This document shows, one piece after another, positions 26,001 to 34,262 of a stretch of 64,000 bases of DNA. The stretch's first letter is position 1, and each line of letters starts with the position of its first letter. The translations under genes and the position numbers were made by a program. Where the stretch lies: contig JBEKUX010000006.1 of assembly GCA_049514575.1 (NCBI GenBank), positions 1 through 64,000 of the forward strand, written 5' to 3'. Source of the stretch: BOG-1184 sp049514575 (GTDB lineage Bacteria; Fibrobacterota; Chitinivibrionia; Chitinivibrionales; Chitinispirillaceae). Under the pieces are notes generated by a model. That model saw only the letters and a program-made list of their open reading frames with translations, did not search any database and was not told the origin of the DNA.

Positions 26001-26542
26001 CTTGAGAGATACTTGCTCTTCAGGTAACTTTCCGCGGCAAGGAAGAGATAGTCTCCGTTGGAGGCCGCCATTGACTCGTAGATTTTGCCGAAATTTTCGT
26101 ACAATGAAAATTTTTTGTTGTCCGGTATCCGGTCGCGGACCGATTCCTGCACCCGGTCGTGGGCAAAACAGTACCCGCCGCCGAATTGCTGGACAATAAT
26201 TCCAGAGTTGACAAGAGATTCGGCAATGACTGCCGATTGTGCGGCGACGAAGCCTGCCGCGCTTTCGATCAGCCTGCTCTGGAATTTTCCTTCGACAAGC
26301 GACGCGCATTCAAGCCATTGCAGCGCGTCCTTGGCAAGGTCGTTTATTTTCTGCTGGACCAGCGTCACCGGGTCAAGTTTTTCCGGCAATTCGTGAGCTA
26401 AAAAGCTTGAAAACTCCCAGGCTTTGCCGTTTGTGGTAATGAAGGCGTTATTGACAAGAAAACGGAACGCTTCCGCGAGCGCGAACGGCGAGCGGTCGGT
26501 CTTTGACGCCAAAAGGCCGGCAAGCCGCGCTGCGTCCTTCAC
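23033..26542 (-). CDS. C-terminal part of a giant sensor kinase (ATPase end-TPR-GAF-histidine kinase)
   Basis: This 1169-residue frame begins with the C-terminal part of an AAA/STAND ATPase domain (LAGLLASKTDRSPFALAEAFRFLVNNAFI), followed by a long TPR-like helical region (about 150-750), a GAF domain (about 800-930, ALSE-type TLYDASVSLTQTDDMDTLLRRI), a coiled coil, a HisKA domain with the phospho-acceptor in IIHDIKNFAAAISG, and a HATPase domain (RVIQNLFSNAAKYTEAGG, YSKGLGLFFCRIV). It is in the same frame as the upstream kinase gene; only the TAG at 26582 separates them, and the 13 codons between are open. The nominal GTG start at 26542 is thus probably an internal Val. Intact proteins of this type are about 1700-1800 residues. 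Confidence 0.85.
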   Translation of the reverse strand: MKDAARLAGLLASKTDRSPFALAEAFRFLVNNAFITTNGKAWEFSSFLAHELPEKLDPVTLVQQKINDLAKDALQWLECASLVEGKFQSRLIESAAGFVAAQSAVIAESLVNSGIIVQQFGGGYCFAHDRVQESVRDRIPDNKKFSLYENFGKIYESMAASNGDYLFLAAESYLKSKYLSRAIVLCYEAARHAAEKAALDIASRYFTKTQLMVTQSMKSGIVPPIDVIKMRTEFGDVLMLTGRNEQALTMYEALLEGKNGIDKLTRLDIKYKIGTIHHNTGNFDVSINYFFDALKELGINFYNNKLLIVGMLLIEILKQVALSLGIKSLLRKKSTIERILSVRILNKLTFSLFFKDILLLQYAHFKALNIADRLVDCAEKAEAYSSHIVVSFMMLMKKRAYSYFRKVIEMAKRINRMDSLAYAQSMGGATYYYNGEWKNAEKNLSESLSNYKSIGDKWGQIVPLETSVLLDFQKGDFTHGKQLIEKLTVLDEDCKDRRGLALSHHVLTHIKLLEGKDSSNEWATVIEDQRSALANIPMNKTMSNLTVENKFILKNQLEEAYYLSDSILKTIKQNSLIQEYVAGAFSDRCEILIREYRNRSGGRASNKQLPLSDRKLLVQLRKFIELALLRGILYPAHRGAAWRAMGWYNAFKNRNRTARYFFRRAVNHHHKLDMKYEEAKSLRDYAEFFEDRHQPGLARDYFNRAYALFGQCGAYLECTLIKDSVDNELAKRRVPAEEAAGNAAAAAIGTGEVAHIRMDTLYDASVSLTQTDDMDTLLRRIVGSLIRVTGAHYGYLRLEGDDRHEPCELVLDFNGHVLPKNSIFFSTDILRQAAEQKHIIIQPGPSPAEKNKGSAMCVPIVRAGKYLGCIYLANQIVAGLFSDNASKAAQIIAVQAGFLIENVRLMEGYKSLTAQLESKVKEQTRNVAEKNEQLHAVNLRVIESERMKGLLTGTIIHDIKNFAAAISGSVKLLSYRHGDDKKTMRCIDLVIGSCTDIITLASNLLDLSKMEEGRLTVQPRQMYFEEMAAIAQKYGGNVLFDERKIKVAIDSPEGNDFAVLADPYLVERVIQNLFSNAAKYTEAGGRVNLTFEERENENVMTFFSSGSPIPAEQRDILFEKYSRLDGKESQYSKGLGLFFCRIVMNAHRGRVWLDTDEHGNYFRLGFRKI

Positions 26543-26581
26543 GGCCCCGAAACGTGACGATATGAGGTCCTTGATTTCGGC

Positions 26582-28141
26582 CTAGGTAAAGGCAATGACC
26601 GGCAGGAATTTCTCCAGGCCGGTTTTCCGCAAATCGTATTCGAACACATGAAGATCGTCTTCAAGCTGTTCGGTGCGCACGATGACGATCGTCATGCATG
26701 GGACCGGGCTGTTGACAAGGCGCCGGACGATCTCGAACGAGACCCGGTCGATCCACTGTGTGTCGTCGATGAAGACGACAAGAGGTTTAAAAGAGCACAT
26801 CGCGGAGATCAGGGTAAAGAGCGCGTGGGCGGTGCGGTCGGCCTCTTTCTCCGGCTCAACGGCGTCAATGGGCCGGACTTCCTTGAAAAAAGGCCGCATT
26901 TCCGGGACGATTTTACAGATGACGCCCGCATTGCCTGCGAGCAGTTCGTCGGCGGCCGTGGAAAAGGCCTCTGCCGTCTCTTTCCCGGTGTTATTGACTT
27001 GCGCGATGAATTCAAGGACAAGGTGCCTGAAAATGGAGTAGGGCTGCCGGGGCGAAAAGCCGTTGCATTTCGTGGAAACGAAAAAGAACCGGCGTTCGTC
27101 CGTCTTGCGCCGGAACTCGCGGACGATTTCGGTCTTTCCCGTCCCGGATTTGCCGTGGATGCAGAACGAGACCGGCCGGCCCTGAAGAAGCCGGCCAACG
27201 CCGTCCTTCAGGCAATCCACTTCGCGGTCCCTGGCGATAAAAAGGCGCGAACTGTTGATTGAGTTGACGGCGTCCTGCAGGCCCGGGACAAAACCTTCAT
27301 GCGTTTCGTTTTTGACATGGTCGATGGCCTCAATAATATCGTGCCGCAGGCCTGCTGCGGTCTGGTACCGGTCGGAAGGCGTGGGTTTAAGGGCCTTGAG
27401 CAGTATCGAATTGAGCGACGACGGGATTTTATGCACCGGCTGCACCTCGGTCCGTATCGCACAATTCAGGAGATCTTCGATGCTATCAGTGTGCACTTCA
27501 AAGGGAGGTTTGCCGGAGAGCATGCGGTAAAGAATAATCGCGGCGCAGTAAAGATCGGAACGCGCGTCGATCTTAAACGAGGTGAACCCCATCTGCTCGG
27601 GCGAGAGATAAGGCATGCTTCCGATGATCCGGTCGCCGGGCACCTGCGCGGCCTCGTCTTCGGTCAGGGCCATTCCAAAGTCAAGGAGCTGCAGCCCTTT
27701 GTCGTCGTCGATATACAGGTTGTTGGGATTGATGTCGCAATGGATGATGCCGCGGGTATGAATGTATTCGAGCGCGCTCAACAGCTGGCTTATGATATGC
27801 AACGCGTCAAGCGGCGTGAGTTCCGGCGTCGCAAGCAGAAGCGACGACAGCGTCATGCCTTTATGGAAAGGGTAGGCAATGGAGACGATATTTTCCGCAT
27901 CGAGCGAAAATGCGGGTTTGGCGATGTTCGGATGGTCGAGCGACGAAACAATGTCCATCTCGCGCTTGAAGCGGATCTTCCGGCCGATCGCACCGATTTC
28001 ACCCGCGGGCCGGTCCTTGAGACGCTTGAGAAGATATCGCTCGCCGCTGGTGTTGCTGCGGACAATGGAAACCTCGTTGTCGCTCGACGAAGAGACCTCG
28101 CCCAGCACTTCATACGTCGATGAAATCGTTTCAGTTGACAT
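26582..28141 (-). CDS. N-terminal part of the same sensor kinase (Ser/Thr kinase plus ATPase)
   Basis: This 519-residue frame starts with a Ser/Thr protein kinase domain (residues 8-275). The Lys of YLLKRLKD, catalytic loop IIHCDINPNN (HCD instead of HRD) and LLDFGMAL are present. It is followed by an ATPase domain with Walker A GKSGTGKT near residue 333 and Walker B VVFIDDTQWID near 455. It ends abruptly inside the ATPase domain with FLPVIAFT and TAG. The frame continues as AEIKDLISSRFGA into the next gene, so both are pieces of one 1702-codon trifunctional kinase gene. Whether the TAG is a real mutation, is read through, or is a sequencing error is open. Confidence 0.85.
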   Translation of the reverse strand: MSTETISSTYEVLGEVSSSSDNEVSIVRSNTSGERYLLKRLKDRPAGEIGAIGRKIRFKREMDIVSSLDHPNIAKPAFSLDAENIVSIAYPFHKGMTLSSLLLATPELTPLDALHIISQLLSALEYIHTRGIIHCDINPNNLYIDDDKGLQLLDFGMALTEDEAAQVPGDRIIGSMPYLSPEQMGFTSFKIDARSDLYCAAIILYRMLSGKPPFEVHTDSIEDLLNCAIRTEVQPVHKIPSSLNSILLKALKPTPSDRYQTAAGLRHDIIEAIDHVKNETHEGFVPGLQDAVNSINSSRLFIARDREVDCLKDGVGRLLQGRPVSFCIHGKSGTGKTEIVREFRRKTDERRFFFVSTKCNGFSPRQPYSIFRHLVLEFIAQVNNTGKETAEAFSTAADELLAGNAGVICKIVPEMRPFFKEVRPIDAVEPEKEADRTAHALFTLISAMCSFKPLVVFIDDTQWIDRVSFEIVRRLVNSPVPCMTIVIVRTEQLEDDLHVFEYDLRKTGLEKFLPVIAFT

Positions 28142-28350
28142 TGCTTGCGCTCCTGCAGCCGCCCGAAAACAGGGCGGCCGGCAAGACTATAGTACCGTTA
28201 AAAGCAATCGGTCAGCAATAGAAATTCCATGGTTTACACTGAAAAAAGTTACCTGTCAAGAGGTGCACCATCCATTGTATATTGACGGAAAGAGACATAC
28301 CATGGGTTGTGGGGCGGTTTTTATTGCCGCAGGCCGATTCGGCCGCGGGG

Positions 28351-30150
28351 TTATACTTTCTCGCGGAGCATGCGTTTGAGAGATTGCATTAAATAGGATG
28401 ACGCCTTGAAATCCTGAACATTGCAGATGTCCTGAATGAATTTTACCGCACGGGGTTTTAACGGCAGCATTTCGCTGGAATCTATTACCACTTCAATAAG
28501 CGCGCTTTTAGGCGCGCATTTAGGCGCGCTTTTTTGTAATGAGCTGTAATTGGTGATCGCACTGGAAAAACCGTTTCTCAGCGAAGGTATATCGGTGACT
28601 TTATAATAATCTAAAGGAAAGGAGCCGGCGAATTTTTCCAGGTCGGGAACAAAGATAGAAGTACAATAATCAAGATCGTTATAAAGAAGCTTTTGCGCCC
28701 ATTCAACGGCGCCATATTGCTTATTTGAAAATATGATCCAGATTATAGGGATTTTGTACTGGCAGGAGGTAGCGATTTCCATACCATTCATTAATAAAGA
28801 ACCGTCACCGCACAATGAAAGGATGATTTTATCCGGGGAAGCAAGTTTTGCGCCCAATGCTCCAGCCATTCCCTGGCCCATCGTATAATTCAGCATGGAA
28901 ATCGAATATCCCGATTCCCTCACTTTCAAATTGCGAAGTGAAAAATACCCGTTCGCTCCGATGTCGCCGATGATCGCTGCATTTTCAGGCAGTAAGGCAC
29001 TTAATTCCTTTAAAATCCGTTGCGGTTTTAATGGAAGGCTGCTGTCTTCCATTTCTTGAAGGGATGCGGCATTTTCCTTTAAGGTAAGAAGTTTAATATC
29101 TTCCTTATAGAAGCAGGTACAATTGAGGGTTTTCATCTCAAGGATTAAATTATCAAGGATTGCTCCTAAATGTCCGCAGGCGCTCGTTCTTACAGGGTAA
29201 TTCCTGCCGATATCATGTCCATCGACATCGATCTGGATAAGTTTATTGTCAAACAGGCCGGGCTCGAATTTGTTCGTTGCAAATTCGCCGAATTCTTCCC
29301 CGATCGAAATGATTACATCGCTCTGCTTTATAAGTACTTCAGCAGAGCGATGGCCGTACAAATCCATTATTCCGCCGAAAAAGGGCGAGTACTCATCATA
29401 AAGGCCTTTCGCGCTAGCGGAAAGCACGACAGGAATGCCGAAGGTATGGCTCAGTTTTTTAATGGAACCGGAAATGTTCGGATACCATGCACGGTGCCCG
29501 ACGAAAAGAAGAGGTTTGTGTGATTGTTGCAGGGCTTTTGCGATCGATTTAATGCTTTCCCGGTCCAGGTTCCGATCATTGACATTACGGTACTGTTCGG
29601 GTGAAAGCGGCAGGTAATCGATCTTGGCCTCAAAAAAATTCGTCGGCACAAGAAGATGTACCGGCCCTTTTCTGGCCTGCAAACCATGCCTGAAAAGGTC
29701 TCTGATATATAAGGGAATATTTTCCGGGTGGATGCAGGTGATTGATTTTTTAGTAATGCATTTCATCATGTCGGCGATCGAATAGGTATTGCCATGCCCG
29801 CTGTCGTCCTGGAAAGCATTTTTACCCTGTAAATCAGTCGGCACAATAGGAGTCAAAATGAAACACGGTACGTTGGCTTTATATATTTCCGCGATGCCGG
29901 TAATCAGGTTGGTTGCGCCAGGCCCAGCGGTCCCCATGATAAGCGCCGGTTTCTGGGCAAAGCGGGCATAATGCAGGGCCATAAAACCGGCCGCGCTCTC
30001 ATGTTTGACCGAGATGAATTTTATCGAAGAATCTTTAAGAGCCTTGAAAAAAGCAAGGTAATGAGACCCGCTGATCCCGAAGGCATATTCTACCCCTTCC
30101 GCCTCCAGGCATTTAACGATGACGTCAGCGACTTTCATTTCCATGCGCAT
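28351..30150 (-). CDS. Thiamine-diphosphate-dependent enzyme, acetolactate synthase-like
   Basis: A ThDP enzyme with the three-domain layout of the IlvB/decarboxylase family. Residues after the start read KVADVIVKCLEAEGVEYAFG; the activating Glu is in VKHESAAGFMALHYARF; the ThDP/Mg site is GDGSLLMNGMEIATSCQY followed by IFSNKQYGA. It could make acetolactate, form or split an acyloin, or decarboxylate a 2-oxo acid; no IlvN subunit is adjacent. The frame is open to 30213, but the extra residues come from a repeat; GGAAGGAC precedes the ATG cluster at 30150/30144/30138. The gene is visibly richer in A and T than its neighbours, as is the following radical SAM gene, suggesting acquisition. Confidence 0.85.
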   Translation of the reverse strand: MRMEMKVADVIVKCLEAEGVEYAFGISGSHYLAFFKALKDSSIKFISVKHESAAGFMALHYARFAQKPALIMGTAGPGATNLITGIAEIYKANVPCFILTPIVPTDLQGKNAFQDDSGHGNTYSIADMMKCITKKSITCIHPENIPLYIRDLFRHGLQARKGPVHLLVPTNFFEAKIDYLPLSPEQYRNVNDRNLDRESIKSIAKALQQSHKPLLFVGHRAWYPNISGSIKKLSHTFGIPVVLSASAKGLYDEYSPFFGGIMDLYGHRSAEVLIKQSDVIISIGEEFGEFATNKFEPGLFDNKLIQIDVDGHDIGRNYPVRTSACGHLGAILDNLILEMKTLNCTCFYKEDIKLLTLKENAASLQEMEDSSLPLKPQRILKELSALLPENAAIIGDIGANGYFSLRNLKVRESGYSISMLNYTMGQGMAGALGAKLASPDKIILSLCGDGSLLMNGMEIATSCQYKIPIIWIIFSNKQYGAVEWAQKLLYNDLDYCTSIFVPDLEKFAGSFPLDYYKVTDIPSLRNGFSSAITNYSSLQKSAPKCAPKSALIEVVIDSSEMLPLKPRAVKFIQDICNVQDFKASSYLMQSLKRMLREKV

Positions 30151-30160
30151 TGTCCTTCCA

Positions 30161-30248
30161 TTGTCTGAACCTTGATTTGCTTGATTATGGGATTGCTCGG
30201 ATTTTTTAATCAAGGTAATCCTCTAATCCTGTGAATCATCGTTCAGAA
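30161..30248. repeat. Direct repeat A flanking the GxxExxY gene
   Basis: The sequence runs GTCTGAACCTTGATTTGCTT, GATTATGGGATTG, TTTAATCAAGGTAATCC, TCTAATCCTGTGAATCAT and GTTCAGA. It matches repeat B at 30641-30773 in the same orientation and block order. It covers the leader of the ThDP enzyme gene and the 3' end of the GxxExxY gene. Confidence 0.75.
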
Positions 30249-30704
30249 GTGTTTTTATGCACCCTTTTGAACTCCAGGCTCTTCGCCCCGAAATTCAGCA
30301 GCAGCCCGATTTTCATCCCGTACGCTTCCAGGTAATTCATCGCCTGCGCCAGATGCACATCTTCAAGTTTAATCACGGCCTTGAGTTCGACCATTACCAT
30401 GTTTTCGACGAAAAAAATCTACGCGCCGCGTACCGATATTTTCATCACGGTAAAAAATCGGCATCTCTTTTTCGCGCTCGAACTTCAGCCCGCCGTAGTT
30501 CATCTCGATTTCAAGCGCCCGTTGATAGATGACCTCCTGAAACCCGTTGCCGAGCGCAGAGTGCACCTGCATGGCGCAGCCGATAATCCGGCGGGTAAGG
30601 TCGCCATGCTGCAAATTGTCTGAACCGTGATTCGCACCATCGTCTGAACCTTGATTTGCTTGATTACAGGATTGGCTTGATTTTCCTTGAGATTCTTTAA
30701 TCAT
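30236..30704 (-). pseudogene. GxxExxY-family protein, frameshifted
   Basis: The first part reads DLTRRIIGCAMQVHSALGNGFQEVIYQRALEIEM, the hallmark GxxExxY segment (GNGFQEVIY) of this small family of about 125 residues with a restriction-endonuclease-like core. After RRVDFF the frame breaks at a run of seven T (A7 on the plus strand, 30411-30417). Removing one T restores VENMVMVELKAVIKLEDVHLAQAMNYLEAYGMKIGLLLNFGAKSLEFKRV, the normal C-terminus, ending at 30236. The function of the family is not established. Flanking direct repeats suggest it moves as a cassette. The N-terminal 30 residues before DLTRR may be non-native repeat sequence. Confidence 0.8.
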
Positions 30705-30773
30705 GATAATTCTCTAATCCTGATAATCCTCTAATCATGTAAATCATGTCATGTAAATCATGGTTCAGACTTG
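30641..30773. repeat. Direct repeat B flanking the GxxExxY gene
   Basis: This copy begins GTCTGAACCTTGATTTGCTT, GATTACAGGATTGG and continues through short internal repeats of the type TAATCMTGATAATYCTC and ATGTAAATCATG before GGTTCAGACTTG. It is longer than copy A because of the internal tandem duplication. It lies upstream of the GxxExxY gene and in the leader of the radical SAM gene. Confidence 0.75.
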
Positions 30774-30907
30774 TTTTATTCTTTGATCATTCAGGTTCAA
30801 TTATAACAAGGACGGCTGTATGGCCGAGGAATCAATTTATATATATTATAAACGTCGATGCAAATAAGATAACTTCCGTGAAGACGAAACCGGGAAGGGT
30901 CTTGATA

Positions 30908-32224
30908 ATGAAAATCGGGCTTATTTCTCCTAAAGGAGGTTCGTGGGGCAATAACCGGTATTTTCAGGAATACTGGTATAATAACCCAAACAGCGCTTCG
31001 TATCGAAGCTACTGGACGGGCTTGAGCTCGGGCCTGCTCCTGATCGCGGCATTGACGCCTGAAAAACACAACGTCGAACTTGTCGACGAAAATTTCGACG
31101 CTGTGGATTTTGAAAAAGACTTTGACCTGGTCGGAATTTCCTGCATGACTCAGCAGGCGACACGGGCTTATGAGATAGCTGATGGATACCGGAAACTCGG
31201 AAAAAAAGTTGTTCTCGGCGGCATACACCCCACGGTAATGCCGGATGAAGCGAAGCAACATGCCGACAGTGTAGTGGTCGGTGAGGTCGAATATCTATGG
31301 GCGACGGTGTTGCATGATTTTGAAAACAACCGGCCAAAGGATTTTTACCGCTCTGAAAAACTGATCGATATGAAAGACTCGCCGCTGCCGCGGTTTGACC
31401 TGCTCGATCCGAAAAAATATTCAACATTGTGGATACAGACGACACGAGGTTGCCCGCATGACTGCGGTTTCTGCGCAGCGTCGAAAGTGTACGGAAGAAA
31501 GTACAGGGAGAAGTCGAATGAGCAGGTCATAAACGAAATCGTGTATGCGAAATCGATATTCAATAATGTCCGTTACTATTTTTCAGATGATAATTTTTTT
31601 GTGAACAAAAAAAAGCGGCTCCAGTTGCTGGATCAACTTGTCCCCATTAAAATCCGCTGGATGGCCCAGACCGATATCTCGATTGCAGAAAATGAACAGT
31701 TGCTTTCCCTTGCCTATAAAAGCGGCTGCGCTTTTTTATTTATCGGTTTTGAAAGCCTGAACAGCGCAAATTTGCAGTATATTGATAATGAAAAATGGAA
31801 ATACAGGTATCTTGAGAAATATGCTGAACATATTAAAAAGATTCAATCGCATGGCATTGGCGTTCAAGGCGCTTTTATTGTGGGCTTTGATGAGGACGAT
31901 AATTCGGTCTTTGACAGGATTGCCGATTTCATTATTGAAAATAACATGTACGGAGCGCAGATTTCGGTTCTTACTCCTTTCCCCGGCACCAAATTACGGG
32001 ACACATTTGAAAAAGAGGGCCGGGTAACAGGAAATAATTGGGGCAATTACACCGGTTTTGATGTCAATTACATTCCCAGAAAGTTCAGCAGAGATGATCT
32101 GGAAAAGGGGGTTGTGCAGATTTATCAAAAGATCACCCGGAAAGAGATTTTTATAAAAAACATGGAGTACTTCAAAAACATCCACCGGGCCCTTCAGAAT
32201 AAATATAAGGGCCAGCCTGCCTAA
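30908..32224 (+). CDS. B12-binding-domain radical SAM protein
   Basis: From ATG 30908 (ribosome site GAAGGG) the product has 438 residues. An N-terminal Rossmann-like domain of the cobalamin-binding type (MKIGLISPKGG.., VELVDENFD, DLVGISCMTQQATRAYEIAD, VVLGGIHPTVMPDEA) is followed by the radical SAM motif CPHDCGFC in TTRGCPHDCGFCAASKVYGRKYRE. FSDDNFFVNKKK and GFDEDDNSVF are typical of this BchE/Elp3-like group. It may methylate, cyclise or otherwise modify an unactivated carbon. The upstream frame to 30746 is repeat-derived and is not included. Its stop overlaps the stop of the converging ligase gene. Confidence 0.88.
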   Translation: MKIGLISPKGGSWGNNRYFQEYWYNNPNSASYRSYWTGLSSGLLLIAALTPEKHNVELVDENFDAVDFEKDFDLVGISCMTQQATRAYEIADGYRKLGKKVVLGGIHPTVMPDEAKQHADSVVVGEVEYLWATVLHDFENNRPKDFYRSEKLIDMKDSPLPRFDLLDPKKYSTLWIQTTRGCPHDCGFCAASKVYGRKYREKSNEQVINEIVYAKSIFNNVRYYFSDDNFFVNKKKRLQLLDQLVPIKIRWMAQTDISIAENEQLLSLAYKSGCAFLFIGFESLNSANLQYIDNEKWKYRYLEKYAEHIKKIQSHGIGVQGAFIVGFDEDDNSVFDRIADFIIENNMYGAQISVLTPFPGTKLRDTFEKEGRVTGNNWGNYTGFDVNYIPRKFSRDDLEKGVVQIYQKITRKEIFIKNMEYFKNIHRALQNKYKGQPA

Positions 32225-33585
32225 CCGGAAGTCATTAAGGACGGTATTTTGTATTTTGTCAACATCGCCGAGCACCAGGCGTGCAAATCGGCCAGGGCCG
32301 AAGGCGTATTGTTTTTAAAGGATATTGTCGCCTTGACCGAGTCGCCCGTCAAATCGTTGTATTCGCTCCGGAGTTCGATGCTCGCGATGTTCCCGTTCTT
32401 CATCATGAGCCGTTTGACTTCTTCTGGATAGACCTTGTTGCCGGCGACGTTGAACATCTTTTTTTTAAGGCCGAGGAAGAAGACATTGCCTTCTTTGTCC
32501 AATTTCCCGTAATCGCCGGTGCGAAGCCAGCCGCCCGCGATTTTCTGTTTCGTGGCTTCCGGACGATTGAAATACCCTTTCATGATAGTGTCCCCATGAA
32601 ACCAGATTTCTCCTTTCTGCCCGAATGGGATCTCATTACCTGCATCATCAACGATTTTAACTTGGTAATTGACCATTACCCGGCCGATTGAATCCTTGTC
32701 AAACGGCTTGATCGGGCTCTGACAGGTAAATGCCGGAGACGCTTCGGTAAGTCCATAGCCTTCGTAGATCGGAAATTTCAATTTCTGCTCGAAATGTTCG
32801 CGCAAAGATGCCGGCAGTTTATAGCCGCCGCTCATCATCAGATACGCATGCCCGCCGATGCTCTTGATATACGACGATCTGCTTAGTAAATAGTAGACGA
32901 GAGGGACGCTGTAAATATGCGATACTTGACGGTTGGAGATTTCTTCAGCTATCTGGTTTATTTTAAGAATATCCGAAATTTCACAGATAAGTTCGAAATT
33001 GCCGGCCACAAGCGGTACCATGACGCTGTTTTGAAAACCGTACAGATGATGGAAGGGGAGGAGCACGCACGAGAGAGATTTCGTTTGAATGCCGGTTTCC
33101 TGTGCAATTGCAAGCGCGTTCGAGCGGATATTTTGGTGCGTCAGCATGGCAGCCTTCGCATATCCGTCTTCGGCGGCGGTATACAGTAAAAGGCAAACAT
33201 CGTCGAGCTGACCAACTTCCGCATCGGTCATTATTGCATCGGTAAATTCAAATTCTTTTGCCGTATTGAATTCAATCGTTTCCGGGTCCGGTTTTATAAT
33301 GGCCGACGGTCTCGTGTCCGCCAGCATCTCTTCGTATTCCAGTTTGCCGGTTTTCGGGTCAACGAGGAGCGCGGCCCTGCCGGTTTTTACGACGGCAAGG
33401 AATGCGATAATGGTCTTGATGTGATTATGGCCGAAAAGATAGACCACGGGGGAGTTTGACCGCACATTTCTGTCGAGATGAAGGGCGCACTCGTCGACTG
33501 CTCGGTCGAGACACTGCTTCGTGAACACCCGGCCGCGGAAAATGACGCGGTTGAAACGGATAGAGTCGGTGATTGTGGCGGCCAT
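32221..33585 (-). CDS. ANL-superfamily acyl-activating enzyme (AMP-forming ligase)
   Basis: A 454-residue adenylate-forming enzyme. Core motifs are LLLYTAAEDGYAKAAMLTHQNI (degenerate A3/P-loop; usual form TSGTTGxPK), IYEGYGLTEASP (A5), WLRTGDYG (A7) and the hinge/C-terminal KKMFNVAGNKVYPEEVKRL. The last Lys region near NKVYPEEV is shorter than usual, and the protein is some 50-100 residues below a typical acyl-CoA synthetase. The Gly- and Lys-poor P-loop may reduce activity. It likely loads a carboxylic acid onto the nearby acyl carrier protein or CoA. It belongs with the ACP and reductase genes, although a family-1 repeat separates it from the ACP. Confidence 0.85.
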   Translation of the reverse strand: MAATITDSIRFNRVIFRGRVFTKQCLDRAVDECALHLDRNVRSNSPVVYLFGHNHIKTIIAFLAVVKTGRAALLVDPKTGKLEYEEMLADTRPSAIIKPDPETIEFNTAKEFEFTDAIMTDAEVGQLDDVCLLLYTAAEDGYAKAAMLTHQNIRSNALAIAQETGIQTKSLSCVLLPFHHLYGFQNSVMVPLVAGNFELICEISDILKINQIAEEISNRQVSHIYSVPLVYYLLSRSSYIKSIGGHAYLMMSGGYKLPASLREHFEQKLKFPIYEGYGLTEASPAFTCQSPIKPFDKDSIGRVMVNYQVKIVDDAGNEIPFGQKGEIWFHGDTIMKGYFNRPEATKQKIAGGWLRTGDYGKLDKEGNVFFLGLKKKMFNVAGNKVYPEEVKRLMMKNGNIASIELRSEYNDLTGDSVKATISFKNNTPSALADLHAWCSAMLTKYKIPSLMTSG

Positions 33586-33635
33586 AGGTTTTGCTTTGGA
33601 TTATAGTTTGATTCAAATGGATACACTTACAGATA

Positions 33636-33879
33636 ATAATTCCTTTTTTGCTAAAGGCTCCTGCGGAGGGTAGGGGGTGGGCACCATTGTTGCAGGATTG
33701 AACTGTAGGTGACCCCCACCTTCAAGCATCAGTGGAATTGAAATCTCAACAAAAAGAGACGGCTTAACTGATTTTATTTAATTCAACGACACTCGTGGGT
33801 GGGGGTAAAAGGTGCTCAAAGCTGCACGGTCGGTGCCCACCCCCTACCCTCCGCAGGAGCCTTTAGCCAAAGAAAATCA
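33636..33879. repeat. MITE-like palindromic element, family 1, copy 3 (full, best preserved)
   Basis: The outer arms are perfect over 36 bases: 33650-33685 (GCTAAAGGCTCC .. GGGTGGGCACC) and 33832-33867 (its exact reverse complement). Inner arms also pair partly (CCCCCACCTTCAAGC with the GTGGGTGGGGG segment at about 33796). The 146-base centre has no reading frame. It fills the gap between the ligase and ACP genes. Perfect arms suggest recent insertion or gene conversion. Confidence 0.88.
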
Positions 33880-34137
33880 TTATTTTTCTATGTCCTTCTT
33901 CTCCACCGCCTTCACCACCAGCCGGATGAAATGATTGAGCGTTGGTTTTTCCATGAAGCTCAGGGGCAGTTCGATGCCGAAGGTCTCCTCGACTTTTGCC
34001 GTGATGGCGACCAGCTGCATCGAATCGATCGGCAGCTGGTCGAAAATCGGTTTGTCAGGGTCTATCCCGCCAAGGTTGATGTTGAACTCGTTCCCCAGGA
34101 TTGAAAACATTCTTTCCTGTAATCCGGCTTTTTCCAT
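33880..34137 (-). CDS. Acyl carrier protein, stand-alone
   Basis: An 85-residue carrier protein. The phosphopantetheine site is Ser39 in LPIDSMQLVAI (usual DSL replaced by DSM), followed by KVEETFGIELP and the final helix. It is not next to fatty-acid synthesis genes but lies between an acyl-AMP ligase and an acyl-ACP-reductase-like gene, which suggests a dedicated carrier for that pathway rather than the housekeeping AcpP. Confidence 0.88.
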   Translation of the reverse strand: MEKAGLQERMFSILGNEFNINLGGIDPDKPIFDQLPIDSMQLVAITAKVEETFGIELPLSFMEKPTLNHFIRLVVKAVEKKDIEK

Positions 34138-34262
34138 ACGTTCTTCTCTACTCCTTCCGCGTGATTATTCATGGAAAGCCACCCCGCGAAAAGCGAAATA
34201 TTTTTCGGGGTATTTGATAATATGTTATGGTTGGAATATTGGCAACGAAATCAATTTCGTTG

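Noticed and set aside
26582..26584. TAG reassigned as a sense codon in this organism
   Set aside because: Several other genes here end in TAG (for example those ending at 50217, 52974 and 54485 and the ligase at 32221), so general reassignment is unlikely.
30746..30907. 54-codon N-terminal extension of the radical SAM protein
   Set aside because: It starts inside direct repeat B and the cobalamin-type domain begins at MKIGLISPKGG with a good ribosome site.
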